From an uncultured Ruminococcus sp. (lineage in GTDB: Bacteria; Bacillota; Clostridia; Oscillospirales; Ruminococcaceae), in the NCBI GenBank assembly GCA_900556055.1, contig USNJ01000135.1:1-5651 (forward strand): a stretch of 5,651 bases of DNA, written 5' to 3'. The translations under genes were made by a program, and so were the position numbers. The stretch's first letter is position 1, and every line of letters starts with the position of its first letter. The notes under the pieces were generated by a model. The model had not been told where the DNA came from, ran no database searches, and saw only the letters and a program-made list of their open reading frames with translations. This document shows, piece by piece, positions 5,219 through 5,651 of this stretch.

Positions 5219-5651
5219 ATGAGCATACAGAAATTTTCGGCACTCGACATTTGCCACGCAATACTCAAAAAGCACGTAAAACAGGGCGATATCTGCATCG
5301 ACGCTACCGCAGGGCGAGGCTTTGACACCGCATTTCTCTGCGAGCTTGCAGGCGAAAACGGACATATCCACAGCTTTGATATCCAGCAGGACGCCATTGA
5401 CAGCACCGCCGAACTTCTCGCAGAAAGAGGTCTTTCCGACCGCTGCGAGCTTCATCTTGAGAGTCATTCCGAGATGGACAAATATGCCGAAGAAGGCTCT
5501 GTTTCCTGCATAACCTTCAATTTCGGCTGGCTTCCGGGCGGCGACCATTCCATAAACACACGCAAGGAAACCAGCATCGCCGCAATTGAAAAGGGACTTT
5601 CCCTCCTCAAAGACGGCGGACTTATGAGCCTTGTCATCTACTACGGCAGGG
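5219..5651 (+). CDS. mnmM: tRNA (mnm5s2U34) methyltransferase MnmM/YtqB-type, 3'-truncated by the window edge
   Basis: A class I S-adenosylmethionine-dependent methyltransferase of the YtqB family, long labelled a putative rRNA methylase. In Gram-positive bacteria this family (MnmM) is known to methylate the aminomethyl group on wobble uridine 34 of certain tRNAs. The frame stays open to the window end, with 144 complete codons. Family members are usually about 190 residues, so about 50 are missing. Visible marks are the SAM-binding motif I DATAGRGFDTAFL (28-40), an acidic residue after strand 2 in HSFDIQ (51-56, Asp54), the family signature NFGWLPGGDHSI (101-112), TSIAAIEKGLSLLKDGGL (118-135), and SLVIYYG (137-143). 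The ribosome site CGGAGG (5205-5210) lies 8 bases before the ATG. No promoter is seen between the preceding hairpin and this gene, so expression probably comes by read-through or from a promoter inside the upstream gene. Confidence 0.9.
   Translation, partial: MSIQKFSALDICHAILKKHVKQGDICIDATAGRGFDTAFLCELAGENGHIHSFDIQQDAIDSTAELLAERGLSDRCELHLESHSEMDKYAEEGSVSCITFNFGWLPGGDHSINTRKETSIAAIEKGLSLLKDGGLMSLVIYYGR

Overview
The window looks like the chromosome of a Gram-positive clostridial bacterium, most likely of the Oscillospiraceae/Ruminococcus type. The evidence is a dipicolinate synthase pair (a spore-specific pathway), a lipobox-bearing lipoprotein, strong sigma-A-type promoters, purine-rich Shine-Dalgarno sites, and a YtqB/MnmM-type methyltransferase. 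The genus is inferred from overall style and not from any marker gene. All five genes lie on the + strand, and three of them are separated from the next gene by a clear intrinsic terminator.

Layout. Positions 1-822 hold the 3' part of dpaA (dipicolinate synthase subunit A), whose start lies before the window. It overlaps dpaB (819-1406, TTG start) by 4 bases; together the two make dipicolinate for the spore core. A terminator (1413-1443) follows. The next gap, 1407-1900, is almost 500 bases without a convincing gene. It contains a large imperfect inverted repeat (1590-1692) that could fold into a hairpin of about 103 nt, then small palindromes, then a near-consensus extended -10 promoter (1822-1849). 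That promoter drives a secreted cyclophilin-type peptidyl-prolyl isomerase lipoprotein (1901-2695), closed by a perfect terminator hairpin (2716-2752).

A second near-consensus promoter (2778-2806) and an all-G ribosome site drive a 767-residue single-pass membrane protein (2851-5154) that I cannot name. It has a Gln/Pro/Asn-rich N-terminal tail, one membrane helix, a large beta-rich outer region, a striking Asp/Tyr tract, and a cysteine-containing C-terminal domain. A terminator-like hairpin (5169-5205) then sits directly against the ribosome site of the last gene. That gene is the 5' part of an mnmM/ytqB-type tRNA methyltransferase (5219 to the window end).

Functionally the window is a string of short independent units: sporulation (dpaAB), extracytoplasmic protein folding, an unknown envelope protein, and tRNA modification. 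I see no mobile-element gene, CRISPR array, tRNA or rRNA. The most unusual items are the 103-nt inverted repeat, the Asp/Tyr tract, and the terminator placed against the mnmM ribosome site. None of them amounts to proof of a new system.
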